35,274 nucleotides of DNA from Lysobacteraceae bacterium (lineage in GTDB: Bacteria > Pseudomonadota > Gammaproteobacteria > Cardiobacteriales > Wohlfahrtiimonadaceae). Both the position numbers and the translations under genes were made by a program. The notes under the pieces were generated by a model, which saw nothing but the letters and a program-made list of their open reading frames with translations, had not been told where the DNA came from and searched no databases. Location: the NCBI GenBank assembly GCA_012513365.1, contig JAAZCI010000062.1, positions 1 to 35,274 on the forward strand, given 5' to 3'. This document shows positions 7,694 through 16,509 of this stretch, piece by piece; position 1 is the stretch's first letter, and each line of letters starts with the position of its first letter.

Positions 7694-8650
7694 ATGGATA
7701 AATCACTCTTTTTCCAACGCCAATTTTTCAATACGTTACGCACATTTTGCACCGTTGTGGTCGAAGGAAGCTTCTCCAATGCCGCTCTTGAATTAAAAAC
7801 AAGTCAGCCCGCGGTCTCGCTTCAAATTCAATCCTTAGAGAAATATCTCGATGTGATTTTATTTGAACGCAAAGGACCCAAAATCTGCATTACCCCCGAT
7901 GGACGCGCCCTTTATGAGATGGCGATGCCGGCGCTTTCCACCATTGAAGCCCTACCGGATCAATTTTTAAGCAGTCGCGGGGAGCTTCAGCATGGCGATC
8001 TCACTCTTGTTGGCGGAGAAACGGCGCTATTAAATATTCTGCCGCCCTATCTCAAGCTCTTTTCAACGCGCTATCCGAACATTAATCTCATTATTCATTC
8101 CACCTTAACCCAGACCATTCCGGAGATTATTCTCTCCAATAAGGCCGATTTTGCGATTGGATCGCTTTTTGAGGAAAATGATGAGCTCCTCTATTCACCG
8201 ATTTTTAAATTCCCCTCTCTTCTCATCATGCCGCACAATCACCCGCTTGCCGAGCTTGAAACCATTACGCTTCGCGATATTGCCGCCTATACGCTCATCA
8301 TGCCGCCGGAGTATTCCTATTCGTGGTGGTCGATCAATCAGGTCTTTAAAAATAATAATATCGAGTGCCCCAGCCAGCTCACCGTATCGAGTAGCGAGGC
8401 GGTAAAACGCTATGTTCGTGAAGGCCTTGGCGTTGCCATTATTATGAGCGCGGGCGAAATTAATTATAACGATCTGCTTGCTGTGCCGATGAGTCGTTAT
8501 TTCCCCCATCGCGATTATGGATTGATCCAACGGCGCGGGAAATTTCTCTCCCCACAGGCGCGAAAATTTAAAGAGCTCCTTCTTTCCAATGAGATTCAAC
8601 TGCCTAAAGCAAAATTGCTCCACACGCCCGTCGTACCAAGCCTTTCATAA
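7694..8650 (+). CDS. LysR-family transcriptional regulator
   Basis: The N-terminal winged helix-turn-helix (about residues 10-70: TLRTFCTVVVEGSFSNAALE, then TSQPAVSLQIQSLEKYL and LFERKG) is typical of LysR. An effector-binding domain of about 220 residues follows (GDLTLVGGE, then LPPYLKLFSTRYP). I prefer ATG 7694 (318 residues), with AGG six bases upstream, over ATG 7682. It is transcribed away from aceBAK across a shared 347-base spacer that contains an inverted repeat, so it is a good candidate for controlling the glyoxylate shunt. In E. coli that role belongs to IclR, which I do not see here. The effector cannot be told from sequence. Confidence 0.9.
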   Translation: MDKSLFFQRQFFNTLRTFCTVVVEGSFSNAALELKTSQPAVSLQIQSLEKYLDVILFERKGPKICITPDGRALYEMAMPALSTIEALPDQFLSSRGELQHGDLTLVGGETALLNILPPYLKLFSTRYPNINLIIHSTLTQTIPEIILSNKADFAIGSLFEENDELLYSPIFKFPSLLIMPHNHPLAELETITLRDIAAYTLIMPPEYSYSWWSINQVFKNNNIECPSQLTVSSSEAVKRYVREGLGVAIIMSAGEINYNDLLAVPMSRYFPHRDYGLIQRRGKFLSPQARKFKELLLSNEIQLPKAKLLHTPVVPSLS

Positions 8651-8806
8651 GAGAGTAAACAGGGTCAAATACCGCAAAGAAACCCCAAAATTCTTTTATC
8701 TATGTTATTATTTATAAAGAGCTGTTAATTTTCTGTATCTTCTACGAAATAACCGCTCAGGAATCTCTCATCTATTTAATATCATTGATCAAACTGTGAG
8801 TCTGCT

Positions 8807-9013
8807 TTGGACAATCTTGCCATACAAGTTTTCTCGACCGTATCGATTATTTATCCGCTAACCTGCCTTATTTTGCTTGTAATAACGCTGGTGAGCCACT
8901 ATTTGGTAAAAAAGAAAGGTCGCACCATTCCCAATTTAATTCATCTCTATATTCTCACCGGCGTCAGCATTGCCGGAACGGCGATTATGATAATGTTAAA
9001 TTCGGTCGCCTAA
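8807..9013 (+). CDS. Small two-helix membrane protein
   Basis: The 68-residue frame starts with TTG at 8807, with GTGAG a few bases upstream; no good ATG is available. It has two hydrophobic segments (about residues 9-32 and 44-66) separated by a basic loop (LVKKKGRTIPN), as expected of an inner-membrane protein with the loop inside. The periodic hydrophobic pattern argues for a real gene, though the start codon and ribosome binding site are weak. I do not recognise a family. It converges on ygiC, with a terminator between them. Confidence 0.5.
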   Translation: MDNLAIQVFSTVSIIYPLTCLILLVITLVSHYLVKKKGRTIPNLIHLYILTGVSIAGTAIMIMLNSVA

Positions 9014-9024
9014 ATATTGAAGCT

Positions 9025-9064
9025 CAAAAAATAGCCCCTAATCTCTGCTGAAATTAAGGGCTAT
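9025..9064 (-). terminator. Rho-independent terminator after ygiC
   Basis: ATAGCCC (9031-9037) pairs with GGGCTAT (9058-9064), and TAAT/ATTA extends the stem after one mismatch. On the minus strand the stem is followed by six T (9030-9025). It lies 33 bases after the ygiC stop. Confidence 0.85.
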
Positions 9065-9096
9065 TGGGCTATGCTATTTGGCTCTTGGATCGACGA

Positions 9097-10296
9097 TTAT
9101 GCGGTAAAAATGCCCGCTGAATCCTCTTCCGATACCGGTAAAATCATATGGGGATAGAAACGCGATAAATCTTGAGTCACAAGACTCTTATCTTCGCGAA
9201 TGCCGATACCGCACGCGGTTTCCCCGACAATCCAACTGCCGATTAAGGTGTAATTATCCTCAAATTTAGGCAGCGGATAATAGGCTTGCAATACTGCGCC
9301 CTCTTCACCGTACGGCCCTTCCGATTCATAGATCACCTCACCTCGATCGATAATCTCAATATTGGCCCCTTCGCGAGAAAAGAGCGGTTTACGCACATAA
9401 TGGCTCATCGCTTTTGCGCGCGGATCATCGTCAAAATAGGCTTCCAATAAATTCGGGTGATGCGGAAACATCTCCCACATTAAGGGCAATAGCGCTTTAT
9501 TTGAAAGGATTCCTTTCCACGCAGGCTCAAGCCAGAGCGTTGATGCATTGCCGAGATACTCTGCAAAATCCTCGCGGAACATAAATTCCCACGGATAGAG
9601 CTTAAAGATCGCCTCAATAACGCCATCGTAAGGATCCGTAAATTCAAGGTTTTCCCCAATGCCAATCTCTTCCATAAAGAGAAAGCTATTTTCAATCTCC
9701 GCATCGGTTGCACAATCTTGCAGATACTGCGTCGTCCCGCGATCTTCCACCGAATCATCACAGCAGGCAAAATGCAGATGATGCAGATTATAAAAACGTT
9801 TAAACTCGACAAATCGATCAATCAGCGCCTCTTGGATGCTATTAAATTGATCGCTGCCTTCCGGAAGATTGCCCACCTCCCCTTGATCTTCAAACCAGAG
9901 CCATTGGAAAAAGGCTGATTCAAAGAGCGATGTGGGCGTATCGGCATTATATTCAAGCATTTTCGGTGGCGTTTTACCGTCATAGGCAAAATCAAAACGC
10001 CCATAGAGTGACGGCTCTTCCTTCTCCCACGAGGTTCGAATCAGCGGCCACACTTTGCGGGGAATGGCGAACTTTTCAAGCAGCGCATCATCATACACCA
10101 CTCGTTCCACCGCTTTTAGCGCCATGCCATGTAACTCTTCCGTTGCCGTCTCAATCTCCTCGATCTCATCGAGCGAAAATTCATAATAATAATCTTCACA
10201 CCAATAAGGCTCGCCATACATGGTGTGATAACTAAATCCATACTCTTCCGCTTGCGCCTTCCAATGCGGGCGCTCGCTAATTGCAACTCGTCTCAT
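9097..10296 (-). CDS. ygiC: Glutathionylspermidine synthase-like ATP-grasp ligase (YgiC family)
   Basis: The 399-residue protein matches the YgiC/YjfC branch of glutathionylspermidine synthase-like peptide ligases. Recognisable features are [17 protein letters not shown] at the start, the active-site region [30 protein letters not shown] (split here as GRFDFAYDG and [12 protein letters not shown], about 97-125), and [13 protein letters not shown] near the C-terminus, the ATP-grasp part. The amidase half of the bifunctional E. coli Gsp enzyme is absent, which is normal for this branch. The substrate is not established. It is cytoplasmic and lies 13 bases after ygiB, so the two are one operon. 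Confidence 0.93.
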   Translation of the reverse strand: MRRVAISERPHWKAQAEEYGFSYHTMYGEPYWCEDYYYEFSLDEIEEIETATEELHGMALKAVERVVYDDALLEKFAIPRKVWPLIRTSWEKEEPSLYGRFDFAYDGKTPPKMLEYNADTPTSLFESAFFQWLWFEDQGEVGNLPEGSDQFNSIQEALIDRFVEFKRFYNLHHLHFACCDDSVEDRGTTQYLQDCATDAEIENSFLFMEEIGIGENLEFTDPYDGVIEAIFKLYPWEFMFREDFAEYLGNASTLWLEPAWKGILSNKALLPLMWEMFPHHPNLLEAYFDDDPRAKAMSHYVRKPLFSREGANIEIIDRGEVIYESEGPYGEEGAVLQAYYPLPKFEDNYTLIGSWIVGETACGIGIREDKSLVTQDLSRFYPHMILPVSEEDSAGIFTA

Positions 10297-10309
10297 GAAT
10301 CCCCTTTAA

Positions 10310-10972
10310 TTATCCGCCAAAACTGCGTGATGAAGAACGTGACGAGGTTCCTTTTTTCGATTGTGCCGCATGTTGCTGATTGGCCACCACTTGTCCAAAT
10401 CCACCGCGTTTTAAGGTGCGTGTGGTTTTCGGTGCAGGTTTTAAATCGCCTTTAGGAACGGATACGGTTTTTCCAGGAGTTGCTGCGCCGTAAGATTTCC
10501 CCGTTGCATCATAAAATTGGCCTTTTCCAGCGCCGGCTTGTGGCGTATAAAGAGGCTTTTGCGCTACCATTCCGCTCGACATACGCCCAAACATATAGCC
10601 TGCAATTAGTGGCATCCACATACTGCCTGAGCTTTGATATTGCTGTCTTTCACCATTTTCATTACTCACGGTTTGACAGGCAGCGGCTCCAAACTCCGCT
10701 TCACAATCCGCTTGTGAGGCAAATTTTGGCGCGCTTGAGATCGCTTCTAATTTCGCTGATTCATAGGCGTTATAACACTCTTGCCCCATATTTGGATTAG
10801 CCTCAAAACAGGCTTCGGGGGATTCATAAATGGTTAAATTTTCATTTGGTTCATTGCCACCGCAAGCGGTTAATGTCATCACCGCAAGAGCTAAGGGCGC
10901 TAATTTAAGCAGAGGACGACGTTTACGAAAACGGTCGCGATTGATCGATTTTGTGCGTTTTAATTCAGTCAT
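10310..10972 (-). CDS. ygiB: YgiB-family lipoprotein (DUF1190)
   Basis: The 220-residue protein has a basic N-terminus (RFRKRRP), a hydrophobic stretch and a lipobox LTAC with Cys37, so it should be a lipoprotein. The DUF1190 pattern follows: a cysteine-containing repeat region (PEACFEANPNMGQECYNAY, then QADCEAEFGAAACQ), SGSMWMPLIAGYMFGRM, and a low-complexity tail rich in Ser, Arg and Gly (SRSSSRSFGG). It is transcribed with ygiC, 13 bases downstream, as in E. coli. The start ATG 10972 is preceded by GAGAG. The molecular role is not known. Confidence 0.93.
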   Translation of the reverse strand: MTELKRTKSINRDRFRKRRPLLKLAPLALAVMTLTACGGNEPNENLTIYESPEACFEANPNMGQECYNAYESAKLEAISSAPKFASQADCEAEFGAAACQTVSNENGERQQYQSSGSMWMPLIAGYMFGRMSSGMVAQKPLYTPQAGAGKGQFYDATGKSYGAATPGKTVSVPKGDLKPAPKTTRTLKRGGFGQVVANQQHAAQSKKGTSSRSSSRSFGG

Positions 10973-11287
10973 ACTACTCTCTTTTTTATCTGTAAATGGC
11001 GATCTAAAATCCCCACGGGATTCGTATAATTATGATTTCTGATTGATTCTAACATCTTTTTAATGCCTAGGGTTAAGAATCCTCCCCCTATTTTTGCTCT
11101 CTTTGCAAGCCATCATAAATGATAATTATTTAATCAATCTATCTATTTAAATGCGTTTTTATCCCGGATCGTGCATGAAAATTTCATAAACAGTTCTCTT
11201 TTTGCGATTATGTTTTATTTTCCTCGATGGATTGAATAGCGCCGATAAATCAATCGATTGCCCTTTTGTAAATAATTCAAAAAAGAC
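10973..11287. other. Upstream part of the ygiB-MHS transporter spacer
   Basis: The divergent spacer between ygiB and the transporter is 486 bases long. In this part I find no gene-like frame and no RNA gene I recognise, only AT-rich DNA that must hold the ygiB promoter. The right part (11288-11458) holds the transporter promoter and operator. Confidence 0.5.
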
Positions 11288-11317
11288 TAGACAAAGCCAG
11301 ATTTAATCATCTAATAT
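11288..11317 (+). promoter_or_regulatory. Promoter of the MHS transporter gene
   Basis: A sigma-70-like pair, TAGACA (11288-11293) and TAATAT (11312-11317), is spaced by 18 bases. The start site would fall near 11325, leaving a leader of about 135 bases. The -10 box lies inside the inverted repeat described as the operator, so binding there should block transcription. Confidence 0.55.
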
Positions 11318-11343
11318 GAATTTATATTCACTAACATATTAGC
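11311..11343. promoter_or_regulatory. Candidate HpaR operator at the transporter promoter
   Basis: CTAATATG (11311-11318) and CATATTAG (11335-11342) form a perfect inverted repeat. The right half is part of ACTAACATATTAGC (11330-11343), which matches 13 of 14 bases of the palindrome at 25841-25854 in front of hpaG1. Its position over the -10 and start region is the same at both promoters. HpaR as the binding protein is inferred. Confidence 0.6.
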
Positions 11344-11458
11344 TATATTTTTAGCCGGGTATAAAAAAAGTACAAAGCGCCCGCCGTTAGCTGAATAAAT
11401 CATCGAATAAGAAAGATAACAATTAGCACGAGATATATGTATATATATTGGAGGAAAT

Positions 11459-12838
11459 ATGTCTACAACAACGCTATCCGTTGAGGAGATGCAACAGCGC
11501 TCGGACGAAGCAAAACGCACACGCCGAGTGGCTTACGCAACCATTATTGGGACCACCATTGAATGGTATGACTTTTTTATCTATTCCAGTGCCGCCGCAC
11601 TGATCTTTAGCAATCTCTTTTTTAAACCCGCGGGCGATACCTTTGCGACCATTTTAGCCTTTGCATCGGTGGGAATTAGCTTTCTATTTAGACCGCTCGG
11701 CGCGTTTTTAGCCGGACACTTTGGTGACCGAATCGGACGCCGTGCCATGCTCGTCATTACCCTCATTGCTATGGGACTTGCCACCACATTAATCGGACTC
11801 TTACCCACCTATGAATCCATCGGAATTATGGCGCCCATTTTATTGATCCTTCTGCGCATTATTCAAGGAATTTCCGCAGGTGGCGAATGGGGTGGCGCGG
11901 TATTGATGGCCGTTGAACATGCGCCCGATGATAAGCGCGGCCTTTATGGTTCTTTCCCACAGGTGGGTGTTCCGCTCGGGCTTCTCCTTGCATCGGCAGT
12001 ATTTGCGCTCATGAGTGGGGTGATTTCCCCCGGTGAGGAGTTTGTTAAATGGGGCTGGCGTATTCCATTTTTACTCAGTATTGTACTTCTCTTTTTAGGC
12101 CATTGGGTGCGCCGTTCTGTGGATGAAAGCCCGATCTTTGAAGAGATTAAAGAGCGTAAATCGAGCACGAAAGCGCCAGTTGTAGAGCTCTTTAAAAATC
12201 ACTCTTTGCTCGTACTTCTTGCTGCGCTTGTCTTTGCCGGAAATAGCGCCCTTGGCTATATGACAACCGGTGGATTTATCCAAAATTACACCACCGACCC
12301 CAATGGGCCACTTGGAATGGACCGAACCCCGATCTTAATTGTGGTGACGATTTCAGCGGCGTCATGGCTCTTCTTTACCTGGCTTGCGGGCTATTGGTCA
12401 GACAAAATTGGACGCCGTAATATCTATCTAATCGGCTGGATCGTTCAATTTATCGGCGTTTTTGCACTTTTTCCCCTTGTTAATATAGGAACGTGGCAGA
12501 GCGTGCTCTCAGCCCTTTGTCTACTCTCTGTTGGAATTGGCCTTACCTATGGCGCGCAATCGGCGTTTTATGCAGAACTCTTCCCCGCTTCGATCCGCTT
12601 CTCAGGTGTGTCGATCTCTTATGCTATCGGGGCAATTATCGGGGGCGCATTTGCACCGATGATCGCAAAATGGTTGATTGCCGCCACAGGTTCAACGGAA
12701 TCGGTTGTGGTCTATCTCACCATTATGACGGGGCTTGGACTCATTTCGACCTTACTCTTGAAAGATCGAAGCCGTATTCCGCTTGGCCCGGATCATGAAG
12801 AACTGCAACTTCAATCACCGATTTATGGCAGAAAATAG
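11459..12838 (+). CDS. MHS-family MFS transporter, likely aromatic acid uptake
   Basis: The 459-residue protein has twelve predicted membrane helices and the marks of the metabolite:H+ symporter (MHS) branch of the MFS. These are GTTIEWYDFFIYSSAAALIF near the N-terminus, GHFGDRIGRRAML (the loop 2-3 motif), and GISAGGEWGGAVLMAVEH. The cargo is probably a carboxylate taken up with protons. The start has an excellent ribosome binding site, GGAGG. Its promoter carries an operator like that of hpaG1, and hpaA follows, so uptake of 4-hydroxyphenylacetate or a related acid is the best guess. It is not an HpaX (ACS family) homologue. A terminator follows at 12902. Confidence 0.85.
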   Translation: MSTTTLSVEEMQQRSDEAKRTRRVAYATIIGTTIEWYDFFIYSSAAALIFSNLFFKPAGDTFATILAFASVGISFLFRPLGAFLAGHFGDRIGRRAMLVITLIAMGLATTLIGLLPTYESIGIMAPILLILLRIIQGISAGGEWGGAVLMAVEHAPDDKRGLYGSFPQVGVPLGLLLASAVFALMSGVISPGEEFVKWGWRIPFLLSIVLLFLGHWVRRSVDESPIFEEIKERKSSTKAPVVELFKNHSLLVLLAALVFAGNSALGYMTTGGFIQNYTTDPNGPLGMDRTPILIVVTISAASWLFFTWLAGYWSDKIGRRNIYLIGWIVQFIGVFALFPLVNIGTWQSVLSALCLLSVGIGLTYGAQSAFYAELFPASIRFSGVSISYAIGAIIGGAFAPMIAKWLIAATGSTESVVVYLTIMTGLGLISTLLLKDRSRIPLGPDHEELQLQSPIYGRK

Positions 12839-12901
12839 ATAAAACCGTCTGCATTAACAGCGCATTAGATTGCTAATGCACTTGTAAAAAAACTACTAAA
12901 G

Positions 12902-12928
12902 AGGCCATAATGAATGTATGGCCTTTTT
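12902..12928 (+). terminator. Terminator after the MHS transporter
   Basis: AGGCCATA (12902-12909) pairs with TATGGCCT (12917-12924) around a 7-base loop and is followed by TTTT. A second small hairpin (GCATTAG/CTAATGC, 12862-12879) lies just before it. Confidence 0.9.
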
Positions 12929-13023
12929 AACTTAGGTCGCATAAATCATTTATAACAATAATAAATAACAATAATATTACACAGATCACCTTCATTGGTT
13001 AGATCTCGGATTTGGAGCATCAC

Positions 13024-13947
13024 ATGAAAGAAACCACTAATATTCCTATTCTGAATCTGCCGGGGACTAGCAGTCTCTCCTATGAAAACTCTCTAATTCA
13101 CTGCGAATCGCTCAATGCGCTGGCAAACTTTTTTGGACGCAACATGCAGGCCCATCGTCATGATCGTCATTACCAGTTGCATTTTATCAATAGCGGTAAG
13201 GTTCACTTAAGCCTTGGTGAAGATGAATATAATGATGAGGGGCCGCTTATTTTTCTCACCCCTCCACCGATTCCGCATAGTTTTATTACTGAGCCGACGG
13301 CCCACGGGATTGTGGTGACGGTGCATCAAAGTGTGATTCAAGATCTCCTGCAAGTGCTGGCAAAAGATGAGCTCCACCTTGAGCCGATCTGCATCACCTT
13401 AAGCCAAGTCTCTGATACGCTTGATCATCATAAAGAGCAGCTTCTACTTGGGCTTAAAGGGATTAGTCTCGCCGCTGAAAATAGCCAAGCCGACCACCAC
13501 TCGTCCACCATTATGTATTGGACGAAGCTCATTTTTATTAATCTAATTTCGCTCCTTGAAGAGACGCCGGCAGTACGCCCATCGCATCATAGCTACTCAC
13601 AAATTTTCCGTGATTATCTTGAGCTCATTGAAGAGAACTTTAAAAAGCATCTCCCCATTGATTTTTATGCCGATCAGCTCAATATTACCGAAGCAAAGCT
13701 CAATACCATCTGCAGAATCGTCTCGAATTCATCGTCAAAACAACTGATTTACGATCGCATTATTCAAGAGAGTAAGTATTTACTGAACTATACGGGTATG
13801 TATGTTAAAGAGATCGCCTTTGAGATTGGCTTCCAAGACCCCGCCTATTTTACCCGGTTTTTCGCCAATTATATGGAATTGACCCCTACTCAATATCGCA
13901 ATTCAATACGGCAACACACCCATTCAGAGCGTGCTCATCAAAATTAA
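13024..13947 (+). CDS. hpaA: AraC-family activator of HPA catabolism (HpaA type)
   Basis: The 307-residue protein has an N-terminal cupin sensor domain (HCESLNALANFFGRNMQAHR, then HYQLHFINSGKVHLSLG and PIPHSF). A C-terminal AraC double helix-turn-helix follows at about residues 195-300 (DQLNITEAKLNTICR, then YVKEIAFEIGFQDPAYFTRFF). The sensor resembles HpaA and PobR, which respond to hydroxylated aromatic acids. ATG 13024 is chosen because GGAG lies upstream; a TTG at 13012 is the alternative. In E. coli HpaA activates the hydroxylase genes in response to HPA. Here it lies next to the transporter and opposite the C2-C1 operon, consistent with that role. Confidence 0.8.
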   Translation: MKETTNIPILNLPGTSSLSYENSLIHCESLNALANFFGRNMQAHRHDRHYQLHFINSGKVHLSLGEDEYNDEGPLIFLTPPPIPHSFITEPTAHGIVVTVHQSVIQDLLQVLAKDELHLEPICITLSQVSDTLDHHKEQLLLGLKGISLAAENSQADHHSSTIMYWTKLIFINLISLLEETPAVRPSHHSYSQIFRDYLELIEENFKKHLPIDFYADQLNITEAKLNTICRIVSNSSSKQLIYDRIIQESKYLLNYTGMYVKEIAFEIGFQDPAYFTRFFANYMELTPTQYRNSIRQHTHSERAHQN

Positions 13948-13975
13948 TCGGCAGATTTAATCAATATTCTTTAGC

Positions 13976-14030
13976 AAAAAAAAAGAGCCATGATTCAACG
14001 AGAAATTATCTTAAAGAATCATGGCTCTTT
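13976..14030 (-). terminator. Terminator between hpaA and the Bcr/CflA gene
   Basis: A perfect 13-bp stem, AGAGCCATGATTC (13984-13996) with GAATCATGGCTCT (14016-14028), has a 19-base loop. On the minus strand it is followed by a long T run (13983-13976), so it ends the C2-C1-transporter transcript. On the plus strand only TT follows, but it may also stop hpaA. Confidence 0.85.
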
Positions 14031-14125
14031 CTGTTACTGCGTGACACCAAAATCAATGCAAGCGCTTCGCTCTGAATGGAGTTGAAATCATTGAGCGATG
14101 CTTACATATCAACGCGCAGTAGTTA

Positions 14126-15328
14126 TCAATTAGAAGTGGCAGGCTCTTTCGTCATCATCATGGCTAAGAAACTGAGTAACCCAGCGCAGGCAATGAGATA
14201 AATCATCGCTGCAGGGGAAGCTGATTTACTCTGACTCACAATAAAACTCAAGAGCCCACCGAGTCCAAACTGAACCGATACGGCAAGTCCCGCCGCCGCT
14301 CCAGCCTGTTTTTTCGGGAATAATCCCATTAATTTAGCAATGCAATTTGCGCTCAATAGACCGGTCATACCCACAAAGAAAAAGAGCCCTAACACCACTA
14401 AACTGAGCGGAATATCGATCATTAGGTGAACCACTAACATAAATAGACTCGATCCAAGCACCGTTGTCGCGCCAAAGGCGATCATCTTTTGAGGATCCAG
14501 CGTACGGACTTGCCTTGCGTTAAAGATCGTCATCGCCATAATCGAAAAGATATTCAGCCCGAAAAGAAGCGCATAATGTTGGCTTGTAACACCAAAGTGT
14601 TCGATATAGACAAAGGGAGAGGCGGTAATATAGACAAACATTCCCGCAAACGCCATGCCCATGCAGCCGATATAACCAATCGCTCGGCGATTTTTAAGAA
14701 TCTCAAAATATGAGGTTAACGCCTGTGGCAGTGACTCAATCCGAGCCTCCTCGGGAAGGGTCTCTTTAATATTAATTAAACTTACCAAGGCCGTAAGCCC
14801 GGCGAATATCAACAAAAAAATAAAGATCGAGCGCCAGCCAAAAAAGTCCGCAAGATAACTGCCTAAGATCGGAGCAATCAGTGTTGCGATCATCGTAATG
14901 GTATGCATCCACGATAAAATACGCGCCGAATCTTGCACTGAATAGAGATCACGGACAATCGCTCTTGCCAATACGGAAGCACTTGCCCCACCTAACGCTT
15001 GGGCTAAACGGGCAATAAAGAGCTCGGTACCACTTGCCGCAAAAATACAGCCAATTGTCGCAACAATATAGACAATCATCCCGGTAAAGAGCAGTTTACG
15101 CCGGCCAAATCGATCCGATAATGGTCCATAAAAAAACATTCCGACACTAAATCCGACTAAGAAAAAAGTGATGGTCTGTTTAATCTCACGAATATCCGCG
15201 CCCAAATCGTCGGTGATCATCGTTAAGCTTGGTAGATACATATCGATCGATAGCGGCCCGAAGGCCACTAATGCCGCTAGGATAATAATGAGTCCTGCAC
15301 TTTGTGGAGCGGTCTGAATCTGTCTCAT
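14126..15328 (-). CDS. Bcr/CflA-family MFS transporter in the hydroxylase operon
   Basis: The 400-residue protein has about twelve membrane helices and the Bcr/CflA marks: FGPLSIDMYLPSL in helix 1, GPLSDRFGRRKLL in the loop 2-3 motif, ALGGASASVLARAIVRD in helix 4, and APILGSYLADFFGWRSIF. Known members export drugs or small metabolites. It starts only 12 bases after the C1 reductase stop, with the ribosome binding site AAGGAGGG in the gap, so it is almost certainly transcribed with the hydroxylase. Possible jobs are export of toxic catechol intermediates or of HPA. The substrate is not shown by the sequence. Confidence 0.85.
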   Translation of the reverse strand: MRQIQTAPQSAGLIIILAALVAFGPLSIDMYLPSLTMITDDLGADIREIKQTITFFLVGFSVGMFFYGPLSDRFGRRKLLFTGMIVYIVATIGCIFAASGTELFIARLAQALGGASASVLARAIVRDLYSVQDSARILSWMHTITMIATLIAPILGSYLADFFGWRSIFIFLLIFAGLTALVSLINIKETLPEEARIESLPQALTSYFEILKNRRAIGYIGCMGMAFAGMFVYITASPFVYIEHFGVTSQHYALLFGLNIFSIMAMTIFNARQVRTLDPQKMIAFGATTVLGSSLFMLVVHLMIDIPLSLVVLGLFFFVGMTGLLSANCIAKLMGLFPKKQAGAAAGLAVSVQFGLGGLLSFIVSQSKSASPAAMIYLIACAGLLSFLAMMMTKEPATSN

Positions 15329-15340
15329 AAGACCCTCCTT

Positions 15341-16285
15341 CTATGAATTGGGATCAGGATCGCGGTCGATTAACTCTTTTAGAATCTTTTTAAATACGGT
15401 GATCTCTTCGGAGGTATATTTTTTAAATACTTCCGTTTGGTGGTTTGACGCAATGCTCGCAAGTTTCCCCGCCGCCGCACGCCCCTCTTCCGTTAAACTG
15501 AGCGTTCCTTCCACACATTTTAAGAAGCCTTTTAATTTAAGCGCTTCTACCGCGATATTGATCTCACGCATCGGCATGCCCACTTCTTTGAGCATCTCTT
15601 CTTTTGTTGATCCATGTTCGCCAAGTAAAACCATCGCTAAACGCGCTTCACTTGTACTTAACCCTGAAGAGAGCTGTTTAGGATAATACTCATTTTGATA
15701 GGCGCGAACCGCTTGCGTGAGCAGATAGTGCATATTGTCAAACAAACGCTCATCACAAGAGGAGGCCTCTTTTTTATGAGAATCAGGGTCAATCGCGTGT
15801 CCTGGATGCGGTAATACCGCTGAATACGCCCCTTGATGATAGAGAAGAGGCGGTTTTCCATTATCACTAAAGCCCACCACTTTCCCGACTAAAATAACGT
15901 GATCTCCCCCATCTAAGGTTTCATGGAGTTCACATTCAAAGCTTGCAGCACAATTCGGGAGTAATACCGAACCGCCTGCGCCCTCTTTAAATTCAATGCC
16001 TGCAAAACGATCTTCTGCAGGACGTGCAAAATTGTTCGAAATATTGATCTGATCAACGGCAAGGACATTCACCGCAAAATGCGTTGCATTTAAAAAGACC
16101 TCTTTACTGCCAGAACGGCGATCAATACTCCATAAAATAAGTGCTGGATCAAGTGATACTGAGTTAAAACTATTTGCTGTAACGCCCACTCGATTTCCAT
16201 CTCTATCCGTTGCCGTCATTACCGTTACACCGGTTGCAAAGTTGCCTAATGCGCGACGAAATGCTTTTGGATCAATCTGTCCCAT
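15341..16285 (-). CDS. 4-Hydroxyphenylacetate 3-hydroxylase, reductase component (C1 type)
   Basis: This enzyme uses NADH to make reduced flavin for the oxygenase. The N-terminal part (about 1-165) is a flavin reductase domain: FRRALGNFATGVTVMTA, then GVTANSFNSVSLDPALILWS, NVLA, and FECELHETLDGGDHVILVGKV. The C-terminal part (about 185-310) looks like a MarR-type winged helix. This is the layout of Acinetobacter baumannii C1 (about 315 residues), where the extra domain acts as an HPA-responsive brake. E. coli HpaC is about half this length and lacks the extra domain. It lies 224 bases after the oxygenase gene, so an internal promoter or RNA processing is possible. The start has AAGGAT upstream. 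Confidence 0.92.
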   Translation of the reverse strand: MGQIDPKAFRRALGNFATGVTVMTATDRDGNRVGVTANSFNSVSLDPALILWSIDRRSGSKEVFLNATHFAVNVLAVDQINISNNFARPAEDRFAGIEFKEGAGGSVLLPNCAASFECELHETLDGGDHVILVGKVVGFSDNGKPPLLYHQGAYSAVLPHPGHAIDPDSHKKEASSCDERLFDNMHYLLTQAVRAYQNEYYPKQLSSGLSTSEARLAMVLLGEHGSTKEEMLKEVGMPMREINIAVEALKLKGFLKCVEGTLSLTEEGRAAAGKLASIASNHQTEVFKKYTSEEITVFKKILKELIDRDPDPNS

Positions 16286-16509
16286 ATCCTTATCCCCTTA
16301 AGTCATTGGTTGGTATTGTTATTATTATGTGCTGTTTATCTATTATATTTATAGAAACTGTATAGAAATTAGATTCTATGGCTCCCATCCATTATTACAG
16401 CTATGGATATAAATATCCAAACAAGACCAGCGCTCTGGTATCCACCACGGCCGGCCCTGCTTGGAGGGAGGAACTGTTATTACTATATTTTTAGTAAAAC
16501 AAAATGTGC
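16286..16509. other. 224-base spacer between C2 and C1 with small palindromes
   Basis: No gene is seen. TGGATAT-AA-ATATCCA (16404-16419) is a perfect inverted repeat, and ACCAG-CGCT-CTGGT (16426-16439) is a short hairpin. GGCCGGCC lies nearby. The spacer is long for two subunits of one enzyme, so it may hold a promoter or processing site for C1. Confidence 0.4.

Noticed and set aside
8195-8623. Long minus-strand ORF inside the LysR gene
   Set aside because: It lies wholly within a clear LysR coding region and has no family features.
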